Shown one piece after another: positions 8,046-16,437 of a stretch of 64,000 nucleotides of DNA. Below the pieces are notes generated by a model. It was not told the origin of the DNA and did not search any database. It saw only the letters and a program-made list of their open reading frames with translations. How positions within the stretch are numbered: the first letter of the stretch is position 1; every line of letters starts with the position of its first letter. The translations under genes were made by a program, and so were the position numbers. Source of the stretch: Pontibacter virosus (lineage in GTDB: Bacteria; Bacteroidota; Bacteroidia; Cytophagales; Hymenobacteraceae); contig NZ_QEKI01000004.1 of assembly GCF_003096355.1 (NCBI RefSeq), positions 248,001 through 312,000 of the forward strand. The letters run 5' to 3'.

Positions 8046-9023
8046 TTAGTCAATCCAACGGAACTTGTACTCCAGTTGTGGCGATCTCATACGCTCCGCT
8101 ACTCTTTTGAGGCGGTCTGGCAGAGCAGTCAAATAGTCGCGGGCACGCTCACCGGCATCATTCAAACCAGAAACGGTTTCAAGCTTCCACTCTTTCACAA
8201 GGTCACTCAGGATATCGGTATAGTCGAGTGCGGTGTAAACGTTGATGCGTTGGGCGGCATCGGTAAAATGGCCGAACGTTTTGCCCATGTCCACACCAAG
8301 CTCACGCATGTAGTGTGCTGGCATCACGATCTTCTTGCGCATCATGTCTTCAAAGGCCAGCATCATTTCGTTCGGATCAGCCTCAAATATTTTGCCTACA
8401 AAAGCCTTGTACGCCTTGGCGTGACGGGCCTCGTCGGAAGCTACATAGCCGCAAAGTTTTGCCAGCATGCCATCGCCCTGCTTTTTGGCGATCTGGGCCA
8501 CGCGGCGGTGCGACAAATTGGTTGCTGTTTCCTGAAAAGAGGTATACACGAAAGCGCGATACGGGTCATTATCAGTCTGCAGGTCAAAGCCATCGGCAAT
8601 CAGGTACTGTGTAGAAGCCTCCATTTCGCGCATATTGATGCGGCCGGTCAGGTAGAGGTACTTATTCAGCAAGTCCCCGTGGCGGTTCTCTTCGGCTGTC
8701 CAGGCACGGTTCCACCTCATCCATGGACTCTCTTCGTTGGTTGGTAAATCCTTTATGGACATCAGCCAGCTTTCATAAGTTGGCAGGGCTTCTTCGGTAA
8801 TGGTATCGCCTACCAGTACGGCAAGCAGATCGTAGCTAAGGTCACGGGCACGCTCCTGCAGGTTCTTAACTTCTTCAAAGAAGTTCTCCATGCGGGCGTC
8901 AGGCAGCAGATCAGCTGGTTGCCAGCTGTCCTCTACAGACTTTAGAAACTCTGTCATTTTCTCGTGGACAAAGTCTTCCATCCACTTCATGACTTCTACA
9001 CGGGATGCAATGGCTGTAATCAT
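8046..9023 (-). CDS. acyl-ACP desaturase (soluble di-iron, stearoyl-ACP desaturase family)
   Basis: A 325-residue ferritin-like protein. The two di-iron helices carry EENRHG (near residue 115) and DEARH (near residue 200), the diagnostic EExxH/DExxH pair of the plant- and mycobacterial-type soluble desaturases. It lacks membrane segments, unlike the integral membrane desaturases. It would introduce a double bond into an acyl chain on acyl carrier protein using reduced ferredoxin and oxygen. It is monocistronic with a strong hairpin after the stop, and a 250-bp spacer precedes it. Double-bond position and chain length cannot be read from the sequence. Confidence 0.9.
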   Translation of the reverse strand: MITAIASRVEVMKWMEDFVHEKMTEFLKSVEDSWQPADLLPDARMENFFEEVKNLQERARDLSYDLLAVLVGDTITEEALPTYESWLMSIKDLPTNEESPWMRWNRAWTAEENRHGDLLNKYLYLTGRINMREMEASTQYLIADGFDLQTDNDPYRAFVYTSFQETATNLSHRRVAQIAKKQGDGMLAKLCGYVASDEARHAKAYKAFVGKIFEADPNEMMLAFEDMMRKKIVMPAHYMRELGVDMGKTFGHFTDAAQRINVYTALDYTDILSDLVKEWKLETVSGLNDAGERARDYLTALPDRLKRVAERMRSPQLEYKFRWID

Positions 9024-9273
9024 GGTATTGTTTTAGGCGATTGAAATTCAAATATAGGTATTTATACTAAAATTGTTGTCCGTTGCGTAATATTAAGTTA
9101 ACTCTCTGCTGAAAAAGGAGTTCGGGTTTAGCGTCGTGTTTAAACTTCGACTTGTCCATTATCAAAAACACAAACCATACAGCACGCCCGGGATAACTTA
9201 TACTTACGCAGAAACGGGAAACAGTTTACACGTTTACCTGCAATATGTAGTAAGTCCCTGACAGAGTGCAATT

Positions 9274-10251
9274 TTAGCGACCTAAAAGCTTCTGATACAG
9301 CACTCTGAGGAAGCGCAGGTCTACTTTAAGTTTGTTGAGGAGATGGAGAGTGTGGTATACCGGTCCAAGTCCGGCATGCTGTCGTAGCAGATTTAAAAAT
9401 TGCTCGGTCTGTAGGTAGTGGCCTGTCAGAAAAGCGTGCCGGGCCTCGTACTGCAAGCGCTTGGTCAGAGCTTGGCGCTCTTGGGTACTTTGCACCAGCT
9501 TCGCCGCTTTCTCGCAAACCAACATTGTTGAGTTCAGCTGTCTGTCACCCGGTTTGTACAATTGCTGCGACAGCGAGTTAGCGTGCAGGCGGCGTTTCGT
9601 AGTAACGGCATCCAGAAAAAAATACTTGTACCTGCGCGAGGAGCGCACCCAAAAGTCGAAGTCCTCATAGGCCAGCGTCTCGTCATAGCCCTGCAAGTCT
9701 TCGAACACCTGCCGCTTCATCATCATAGTAGGCGGACAGATAAAGTAGCGACCCAGCAGATGGTGAAAGATATCGCCGGAAGGTGCAAAGGAGATCACCT
9801 CACCCGCTTTGTTGCGCTGGCAATGGTAGCGAACATGCCGGCCATTATCATTGATGTACTCCGCATCCGAGTAAACCACACCATACGAATCATCCAACTT
9901 TTCGAACGCCGCTACTTGCTGTGCTATCCGCTCAGGCAGCAGCACATCGTCGGTGGCAAAATCGATGATGTACGCCCCTCTGGAAGCCCGCCAGGCCAGG
10001 TTGAACGCCCTGGTGTTGCCCTGGTTGGTGCTAGTGCTCATAAAGGTGAGCTGCGGGTATTTCCGTACGTATTCCTGGATGATGCTCACACTGTTATCGG
10101 TACTGCAATCATCCATGATGATGATCTCCAGATGGGGATATGTCTGGGCCAGCACCGAGTTCAGCGCCTCAGAGATGAAGCGCTCGTGGTTGTAGCACAG
10201 GCAGATGACCGACACTAGCGGCAGTGGAGCAGCATCAATCATGGCGCTCAA
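9274..10251 (-). CDS. family 2 glycosyltransferase
   Basis: A 325-residue GT-A fold protein. VSVICLCYNHERFISEALNS and MDDCSTDNS form the nucleotide-sugar binding start, FATDDVLLPE gives the metal-binding acidic motif near residue 100, and YEDFDFWVR is the acceptor/catalytic-base region. It should transfer a sugar from an NDP-donor, probably during surface polysaccharide or O-antigen synthesis. It overlaps the end of the truncated aminotransferase remnant by 17 bp and follows the FdtA-like gene on the same strand, so it is the only plainly intact member of what looks like a decaying sugar locus. Donor and acceptor are unknown. Confidence 0.9.
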   Translation of the reverse strand: MSAMIDAAPLPLVSVICLCYNHERFISEALNSVLAQTYPHLEIIIMDDCSTDNSVSIIQEYVRKYPQLTFMSTSTNQGNTRAFNLAWRASRGAYIIDFATDDVLLPERIAQQVAAFEKLDDSYGVVYSDAEYINDNGRHVRYHCQRNKAGEVISFAPSGDIFHHLLGRYFICPPTMMMKRQVFEDLQGYDETLAYEDFDFWVRSSRRYKYFFLDAVTTKRRLHANSLSQQLYKPGDRQLNSTMLVCEKAAKLVQSTQERQALTKRLQYEARHAFLTGHYLQTEQFLNLLRQHAGLGPVYHTLHLLNKLKVDLRFLRVLYQKLLGR

Positions 10252-10474
10252 AAAAAGTGTGACTATAGGTGACTACCACATCCTGCTCGGCCTCCATCAT
10301 ACCCGGAAAAAGAGGCAGACCCAGGCTTGTGTCGGCTAGTTCCTCCGCTACCGGATAGCTTTCTTTTTTATACCTTAAATAAGTATAGGCCTCCTCTGTC
10401 TGCTGGTTTATACCTGCAGGGAAGCCACGGAAAGCGAAGTATGGGACCTGAGTTGCAGGCATAGGTATGGACAA
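10235..10474 (-). pseudogene. C-terminal stump of a DegT/DnrJ/EryC1/StrS-type sugar aminotransferase (FdtB-like)
   Basis: A 79-residue frame containing AYTYLRYKKESYPVAEELAD and then SLGLPLFPGM, the well-known C-terminal end of PLP-dependent sugar aminotransferases (normally about 370 residues). The PLP lysine domain and everything before residue ~300 of the family is missing. It directly follows an FdtA-like isomerase with a 3-bp gap, the order expected for fdtA-fdtB of dTDP-amino sugar synthesis. I infer an internal deletion that fused a short leader to the C-terminal end. The stump is unlikely to be active. Confidence 0.75.
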
Positions 10475-10477
10475 TGA

Positions 10478-10891
10478 TTACAGGGCCGGATGGGCTGCCA
10501 GACGCTGAAAAGTTGGGTAATCGCGGATGTAGTCAGATTCCTCAAAATCAGTGGAGGTCAGGCAGACGGCTACGGTGCCGGGGGCAAAATGCAGGTCGGT
10601 CCAGCACATGGCCGGCAGGTATAGCCCCGTGGCAGGATCATCTAGCACGAAGGTCTGTTTGTCTTTGCCATTATCCGTTTCTACCCTTATGCTCCCTGTT
10701 GCAGCTATCAGCACCTCTTCGGTAGCTCTGTTGGCATGCTGCCCCCGCAGCACACCGGTCGGAGTACCATAGGTCCAGAACACCCGTTTAATCACAAAGG
10801 GTATGTTTTGGGCCAGTTGCGTGGAGGCAATGAAGCCTATTTCCGGGCTACCGGTTTCGGTAAAGTGGATCAGGTATGGGGTGGCAGACAA
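10478..10891 (-). CDS. WxcM/FdtA-like sugar 3,4-ketoisomerase (cupin)
   Basis: A 137-residue cupin-fold protein with the pattern RVFWTYGTPTGVLRGQHAN, then ATGSIRVETDNGK and LYLPAMCWTDLHF. FdtA/WxcM enzymes convert dTDP-4-keto-6-deoxyglucose to its 3-keto isomer before transamination. The usual HAH(K/R) stretch with two histidines reads HAN here, so one likely catalytic histidine is replaced and the activity is in doubt. The next gene is a stump of the expected aminotransferase partner, which together suggests a pathway in decay. It could alternatively bind sugar without isomerising it. Confidence 0.75.
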   Translation of the reverse strand: MSATPYLIHFTETGSPEIGFIASTQLAQNIPFVIKRVFWTYGTPTGVLRGQHANRATEEVLIAATGSIRVETDNGKDKQTFVLDDPATGLYLPAMCWTDLHFAPGTVAVCLTSTDFEESDYIRDYPTFQRLAAHPAL

Positions 10892-11029
10892 AAGGAAAAA
10901 TTTAGGACTGCCACAAATTAAAACAATTTCGGCTAATGTGCCTATACATCCGGGCTCGGCTTTGCCCTTGAGGACGCTTCTGTTACTTTTGCAAAGCAGG
11001 ATGTGCCGCTTGCTCCTGCTTCTATACCT

Positions 11030-11218
11030 ATGCTATACCTGATTTTACGTGTGTTGCCGGGCGTTTCGCTCGTGTTCCCGTTTAGGCTTTACCAGCATTT
11101 CAATGTACATTCGTTTCAGGCGATCGCTGTCTATTACGTGACGTGCATCGCGATGGGCCTTACAGTACTGGCGCTGGTGCTACTTTCGTATCAGGGAAAA
11201 GCCGCCCACCTGTTTTAA
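11030..11218 (+). pseudogene. stump of an EamA/DMT-family transporter
   Basis: A 62-residue hydrophobic frame, MLYLILRVLPGVSLV then HFNVHSFQAIAVYYVTCIA, which has the first helix and N(T/S)FQAI-YVT pattern of Bacteroidota EamA-type drug/metabolite transporters (normally about 280-300 residues, ten helices). It stops after two membrane segments, 4 bp before yigZ. I infer loss of most of the gene; the tail LALVLLSYQGK could be the original C-terminal end, which would mean an internal deletion. A genuine small membrane protein is possible but less likely. Confidence 0.5.
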
Positions 11219-11222
11219 AATT

Positions 11223-11825
11223 ATGGAAGATACCTACCGTACCATCGAAGCCCCCTCCGAAGGCCTCTACAAAGAGAAGGGTAGTAAGTTCATCGCACTG
11301 GCCTACCCGGTTTACACGGAGGAAGAAGTAAAAGAAGTCCTCGCTGACCTGCGCAAGCAGTACTACGATGCCCGTCACCACTGCTACGCTTACAGCCTTG
11401 GCGCTGACAAAAGCCGCTACCGCGCCAACGACGACGGCGAGCCCAACCACTCCGCCGGCGACCCCATCCTGGGCCAGATCCGCTCCTTTGATCTGAGCAA
11501 TGTACTGGTTGTAGTGGTACGTTATTTCGGCGGCACCAAGCTCGGTGTCAGCGGCCTGATCAACGCCTACAAAACCTCTACTGCCGAAGCCCTAACCAAT
11601 GCCACGATTATCGAAAAGCATGAAACCACTATGCTGCAGGTCCACTTCGCCTACCCACAGATGAACGATGTGATGAGCCTGGTGAAAGAGTACGAACTCG
11701 GCGTGAAAGACCAGCAGTTCGAACTCGATTGCCGCATGACGTTGGAGGTTCGTAAAAAGCTGGAGGTAGAACTGGCTGGGAAATTGGAAGATATCGATGG
11801 GGTAACCGTAGAGGTTGTAGACTAG
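11223..11825 (+). CDS. YigZ/IMPACT-family protein
   Basis: A 200-residue protein with ARHHCYAYSLG, RANDDGEPNHSAGDPIL and VVVVRYFGGTKLGVSGL, the defining IMPACT/YigZ N-terminal domain motifs, followed by a ferredoxin-like C-terminal domain (DUF1949 type). The family is widespread and linked to translation or general stress regulation, with no settled enzymatic role. Length matches the family (about 200). It starts at an ATG 4 bp after the EamA stump and is followed by corA on the same strand, 55 bp away. Confidence 0.9.
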   Translation: MEDTYRTIEAPSEGLYKEKGSKFIALAYPVYTEEEVKEVLADLRKQYYDARHHCYAYSLGADKSRYRANDDGEPNHSAGDPILGQIRSFDLSNVLVVVVRYFGGTKLGVSGLINAYKTSTAEALTNATIIEKHETTMLQVHFAYPQMNDVMSLVKEYELGVKDQQFELDCRMTLEVRKKLEVELAGKLEDIDGVTVEVVD

Positions 11826-11880
11826 CAGTACAAGCCAAAATTTATTACCTTGTACAGTTGCAGTACACCCTAAAAGCAGT

Positions 11881-13008
11881 ATGGCTAAGAAAAAACGTCA
11901 CCGCTCCCGTCATAAAATCCTCGATCGTAAGCTCGGCATCAGCCCGGGCTCCCTGTTTATACCTGCCGAGGCGCATGCCCCCCGCTACTTTCTGATGTCC
12001 TTCAACGAGCAACTGTTCAAGGAGCAGGAGCTTGTTTCGTACGCCGAACTGGTGCAGCAGGTAAAGTCACAGCCTGAGGTAACACACTGGGTCGATATCC
12101 GCGGCTATGCCGACCTGACCATGTTGGAGCTGCTCAAACAGGATTTCGACATACACTCGCTGCAGATGGAGGACGTGATCAACGATTATCAGCGCCCCAA
12201 GGTAGACGAGCTCGACGACCGCCTTTTCATCATCACCCGCATGCTGCGCTGGAGGGAAGAGCACCATACCCTGGAAGATGTGCAACTCTCGGTTTTCTCA
12301 GGCCCCAACTACGTACTCACTCTGCAAAGCGACTACGAAGACTGCCTGGAGCCACTCCGTGAGCGTATCCGTGTTGGCAAAGGCATTATCCGGCAGCGGC
12401 CGCCGATGTATGTGGTTTATGCAATTCTGGACGTAGTGCTCGACTACTACTTCCCGGTGATGGGAGCCATCGGCGCTTATATTGAGGAACTGGAGCAGAA
12501 GATTTTGGATAAGCCTTCAAAACAGACCTTGCGGGAGATTCTCGATCTGAAGAACGAATTGATCAAGCTGCGACGGATTGCCTGGCCGGAGCGTGACAAA
12601 ATGAACGAACTGCTGCGCATGGACGAGGATATTATACCGGATAACCTGAAGGTATACTTCCGCGACGCCTACGACCATACCATCCAACTCATCGACCTGA
12701 TTGACAGTCACAAGGAAATGTCTACAAGCTTGGTAGAGCTGTACATGTCCACGGTAAGCAACCGCATGAACGAGATCATGAAAGTGCTCACCATCATCTC
12801 GAGTATCTTTATCCCACTGAGTTTTATCGCCGGGGTATACGGCATGAACTTCTCGCGCGAAGACCCCGAAACAGGCGAAGTGTTCCGTCTAAGCATGCCC
12901 GAGCTATACCTGCCCTACAGCTATCCGATCCTGATGGTGCTGATGACTACCCTGGTACTGGTGCAGCTATACCTGTTCTATAAAAAAGGTTGGTTTAATA
13001 GCTTTTAG
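11881..13008 (+). CDS. corA: CorA-family magnesium/cobalt transporter
   Basis: A 375-residue protein with a long cytoplasmic alpha/beta domain and two C-terminal membrane helices. The first helix ends in the CorA selectivity signature YGMNF (near residue 320). The usual GMN-to-MPEL loop is longer than normal: about 13 extra residues (REDPETGEVFRLS) lie between GMNF and MPEL. CorA forms a pentameric Mg2+ channel gated by intracellular magnesium. The basic N-terminal tail (KKKRHRSRHK) is common in Bacteroidota versions. I see no regulatory leader. Confidence 0.9.
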   Translation: MAKKKRHRSRHKILDRKLGISPGSLFIPAEAHAPRYFLMSFNEQLFKEQELVSYAELVQQVKSQPEVTHWVDIRGYADLTMLELLKQDFDIHSLQMEDVINDYQRPKVDELDDRLFIITRMLRWREEHHTLEDVQLSVFSGPNYVLTLQSDYEDCLEPLRERIRVGKGIIRQRPPMYVVYAILDVVLDYYFPVMGAIGAYIEELEQKILDKPSKQTLREILDLKNELIKLRRIAWPERDKMNELLRMDEDIIPDNLKVYFRDAYDHTIQLIDLIDSHKEMSTSLVELYMSTVSNRMNEIMKVLTIISSIFIPLSFIAGVYGMNFSREDPETGEVFRLSMPELYLPYSYPILMVLMTTLVLVQLYLFYKKGWFNSF

Positions 13009-13106
13009 AATTTTTATTACGTCTTCCTATTCCTAAACTGGTTACTTTCTGTACTAATTATACCTTAGGTAGGAGCGACAATTTTTAAAACGGAACCCAA
13101 ATATTA

Positions 13107-13494
13107 TGTCATTCTGAAAGAAACCAGGTAGAAGGGAGGTTAAGCCGCAGCTATGAAAAGTCACAATTACTTTGTCTACATTACGACTAACCCGAGCAGA
13201 ACGGTGCTTTATGTGGGAGTGACAAATGATTTAGTATATCGACTTTAGCAACACAAGGAAAATCGAGGCAAACCTGAAACTTTTGCAGGCCGCTACTTCT
13301 GTTACAAGCTGCTCTACTATGAATGCTATAGCTATGTACAGCACGCCATCGATAGAGAAAAGGAGCTGAAGAGTTGGAATCGTGAAAAGAAAATAGAACT
13401 TATTAAAAGTGAGAATCCATACCTGCGATTCCTGAAATCTGAGCCCTGAATAACAGTCATTAACCCTAGCTACCAAGATCCTCCCAGGATGACA
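13107..13494 (+). repeat. Family A repeat ends bracketing a GIY-YIG pseudogene
   Basis: The left end (13107-13130, then GAAGGGAGGTTAAGCC) is homologous to the start of the repeats at 7362 and 58312. The right end, read on the minus strand from 13494 to 13471, is TGTCATCCTGGGAGGATCTT then GGTA. The two ends form imperfect inverted repeats (17 of 24 positions match) around a nuclease-like frame. Confidence 0.6.
13153..13449 (+). pseudogene. GIY-YIG nuclease gene interrupted by an in-frame TAG
   Basis: The frame reads MKSHNYFVYITTNPSRTVLY and VGVTNDLVYRL, then TAG at 13246-13248, then QHKENRGKPETFAGRY and on to NREKKIELIKSENPYLRFL before TGA. Both sides of the stop belong to one small GIY-YIG protein (about 98 codons), a family of standalone UvrC-like nucleases common in Bacteroidota. 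The TAG is most simply a point change of a Gln or Trp codon. No restart is likely because the catalytic motif lies before the stop. The gene is enclosed by inverted copies of a dispersed repeat end. Confidence 0.85.
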
Positions 13495-13548
13495 AATTAA
13501 GTAGAGTGACTCTGTCCAATAAAATACTGGGAGGAATACTGAACTGTC

Positions 13549-16263
13549 CTAATTAGGCAATTTGAAGCTCAGCTTCTGCAGTTCATTTCGAAACACCTTA
13601 TAGACGGAGTAGTTGTTGCCTACCTCGTTATAGTGGATACTCACAGCCTGGTTGCTTTCCAGCGATTTGCCTCCGATCAGGCGGGCATCCGGGCCGTACA
13701 GGTAGGTTTTCTGCGGACCGGTTTCGGTGATGGCGTATACCTGGTTGCCTCCCCCAAAGTTAAAGTATTGAACAATTTTGGGTGCAGATGTGACGAAGCG
13801 CTTCTCAAACAGTTCTTTCAGGTCCTGGTCGAAGGCGGCTACTTTGCCCTGGTCCTGCCGCACAATAATGTATGAGCGGCCACTGGCATCGGGCACCAGA
13901 TCAAACATGGCGCTTTTGCTCGGCCGCGGCAGCTGCTCCCGCTCCACCACCTGGCCCTGCAGGTTAAACTCCACCACTTCACCGTACCGCGTTACCACTG
14001 TCACCACGGAGCGGCGCAGGTCGGCACCCACCCGGATAACGCCCTCTGACGTGATTGGCACCCGCAAACTGAAGGGGAAGCCCGGGTAGGTTTCGCCTTT
14101 GGCATTGAGAGCATATACATAGCCGTTCTCGAGCAGCACCAGGATAACGTCTCGGCCTCCTACCCGCACATGTTGCGGTGTGGCAGCCAGCCGGTAGTCC
14201 ATGTGGCGGGGCTGCCAGCCAGGTATGGCATTGCCGCGTGTGTCGAACATGTACAGGTTGCCCAAAGCATCATCCACCAAAAAGCGGTAGTCACGGTTCT
14301 TCTCGAAGTCAAATACAGCCAAACGCTGCAGGCGAAGGGTGTCGCCCACATTAAACGGGAAATGCTCCAGATCACGCCCCAGGTGGTCGATGGCCTGTAT
14401 GCGGGTACCCGTGGCAAACACATACCTTAGCCGCTTTTCGCTGCCGAGTTCGACTTGGTGCAGGTTACCTCTTACCTGCGCCTGCAGCGTATCGGTCCAG
14501 CCACGACTGCCGGTAGAAGTAATGTTGTGCAGCACAAGCAGCGAGTCCTGCACCACCACTTCGCGACTGCGGTCTATGGCATTCTGGATCGGGTAAGGCG
14601 GCGATATCAGGCGACTTGCAAAAGGGATGGTCAGCTCTTCTTCAAAACCTTCCTGCACACCGTCGGCATGGCGCTCCTGCCTTCTGAACAGCACACTGGT
14701 ATAGTACTGGTTTTCGGCGCGGGCGAACTGCACGCTCACCTGATTAAACCTTCGGATCAGACTGGAGTTCTGCAACAGGTCCTCTCGGTTCTCTTCCTGC
14801 ACATAGCGGTTCAAAATGTACCAGGCATTTACGGTGTTCAGGTATAAACTAAAATTACCCTCTTGCAGGGTTTCCTCCAGAAAAGACTTTTGCGCCACGG
14901 AACGTCCCCATACCTCTCCTGCATTGATGTCGTCGATTAGGGCACGCAGGCTGGCTATTTCTGGCGAGAAGATCATGTAATTATCGAGCTGCAGCACATA
15001 GCTCTGCTCAAAACCAGCGAACAGACTGCCAAACAACCGGGCGGGCAACTCTTCCAGATCCAGCAGCTGCAAGGTATAGTTTCCATATTTCTCGGAATAG
15101 ACCTTTTCGTTCTGCGCTTTGCCGACCTGTTCTGCCAGGATCTTAAAGCGAGTCCTCGTTTTGCCACTGCTTTCCATGCGGGCAATCACCATTTTGTCGG
15201 GGCTCGTGTTCATGTTGTACGACTCCATGTAAGCTAGCGCGATCTCCTGATTAAAAGACCGGGCCAGGCTGTCGATAGCGGGGCTGTATGCGTCGTTGGG
15301 TGCTTTGCCGTCGCGCAGGCGGGCCACCTCCCCCACCCCAAAGTGCATCAGGATGGCTGTGCGCGTAGGCAGCAGCAGTTTGATGTCGAGCGGACGGGGC
15401 TTGGATGGACGCAGCTGCGCCTGAAAAGAGCCTTCGAGCGTTTCGGGATTAGAAAAACCGTTCAGGAAGACCTTATGCTGGTCGAGTTTGAGCTCGAGCA
15501 TGGCGTTGCGGCAAAAGCTGCTCAGGTAGCGCACCTGTGGCATCAGTTCCTCCTGCAGGAAAAGGCCAAGCAGGTCGGGCAGGGCACGGTAGTTCACAAA
15601 CACGTTGGCATACACATCGGCCTGGCTCAAGTAATTAACCTTTTTGTAATCAGCGGCAATGGAGTTGAGCTTGCCACGGTTGATGCGGCGCACGATCTCC
15701 TCTACCAGCACGGGTGAAGCGCTCAGAATGATATTGTTGTGGAAAGAGAAATAAGTAAAGCCATTCCCCAGTTGTGTGTTGGTTACGTCGGTGAGCAACA
15801 TGCCCTGGTATTCACGGCTCTCCTCTTTAAAGATTGGGTCTTTGTTAATATTCTCGTTGAGTGTGCGCAGAAAACGGTGCTCCCCTACCGATACCACGGG
15901 GATGTAGTACACAAACTCCACATCGGTCTTGCCGCGTACGTGCACAGAGGTGAGGATATTTTTCTTGTCCAGGAAGCGTTCGAGGCGCTGGTTGCCGGGC
16001 GCCACGCTGTCGAGCATGGCCATGTTTTCCTGAAAACGCTGCACCACCGGAAGCACCGAGAAGCTCTCCCATAAGTCAGTCTCCTGCAGGTGCTCCCTCA
16101 GTTCGCTGTGGTTGTTGGTTTCCACTACAAAAGCTGCCGTCTCCGGCACCAGCGTCCAGAGGTCCACCTTCTGCTGTGCGTCCTGCCACCTGCTAAAGCC
16201 ATAATAGACCAGGGAGGCCAGTACCACAAATCCGATGAAGAAAAAGACAATGCGTTTCGGCAT
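13549..16263 (-). CDS. large membrane-anchored protein, DUF3352-like with a C-terminal propeller-like region
   Basis: A 904-residue protein with a single N-terminal membrane anchor (IVFFFIGFVVLASLVYYGF) and a long exported body. Residues about 35-540 resemble DUF3352-type proteins (WTLVPETAAFVVETNN start; repeated mentions of a length-scanning core). From about 590 it has regularly spaced segments such as FLVDDALGNLYMFDTRGNAI and NGYVYALNAKGETYPGF that look like beta-propeller repeats. Function unknown; such proteins are usually periplasmic or cell-surface associated. It is monocistronic on the minus strand, with 174 bp between its start and the uspA start. Confidence 0.75.
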   Translation of the reverse strand: MPKRIVFFFIGFVVLASLVYYGFSRWQDAQQKVDLWTLVPETAAFVVETNNHSELREHLQETDLWESFSVLPVVQRFQENMAMLDSVAPGNQRLERFLDKKNILTSVHVRGKTDVEFVYYIPVVSVGEHRFLRTLNENINKDPIFKEESREYQGMLLTDVTNTQLGNGFTYFSFHNNIILSASPVLVEEIVRRINRGKLNSIAADYKKVNYLSQADVYANVFVNYRALPDLLGLFLQEELMPQVRYLSSFCRNAMLELKLDQHKVFLNGFSNPETLEGSFQAQLRPSKPRPLDIKLLLPTRTAILMHFGVGEVARLRDGKAPNDAYSPAIDSLARSFNQEIALAYMESYNMNTSPDKMVIARMESSGKTRTRFKILAEQVGKAQNEKVYSEKYGNYTLQLLDLEELPARLFGSLFAGFEQSYVLQLDNYMIFSPEIASLRALIDDINAGEVWGRSVAQKSFLEETLQEGNFSLYLNTVNAWYILNRYVQEENREDLLQNSSLIRRFNQVSVQFARAENQYYTSVLFRRQERHADGVQEGFEEELTIPFASRLISPPYPIQNAIDRSREVVVQDSLLVLHNITSTGSRGWTDTLQAQVRGNLHQVELGSEKRLRYVFATGTRIQAIDHLGRDLEHFPFNVGDTLRLQRLAVFDFEKNRDYRFLVDDALGNLYMFDTRGNAIPGWQPRHMDYRLAATPQHVRVGGRDVILVLLENGYVYALNAKGETYPGFPFSLRVPITSEGVIRVGADLRRSVVTVVTRYGEVVEFNLQGQVVEREQLPRPSKSAMFDLVPDASGRSYIIVRQDQGKVAAFDQDLKELFEKRFVTSAPKIVQYFNFGGGNQVYAITETGPQKTYLYGPDARLIGGKSLESNQAVSIHYNEVGNNYSVYKVFRNELQKLSFKLPN

Positions 16264-16437
16264 AGTGGGGGTGTATGAAGCTACAAATTAACCGAAAAAA
16301 TTAGAATTCACCCGACACTGTCTGCTCCCGACCCATTTCAAACTGAAAATATAGGGGTCGAATGTTTATTTAAATACCATGCATTATACCTGCACGAGCC
16401 TGGATGCGTATATATGGGCCAACCCAAAACTCCAAAT

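Noticed and set aside
13231..13476. Minus-strand frame of 81 codons
   Set aside because: It is antisense to the GIY-YIG pseudogene, which explains the coding-like pattern.
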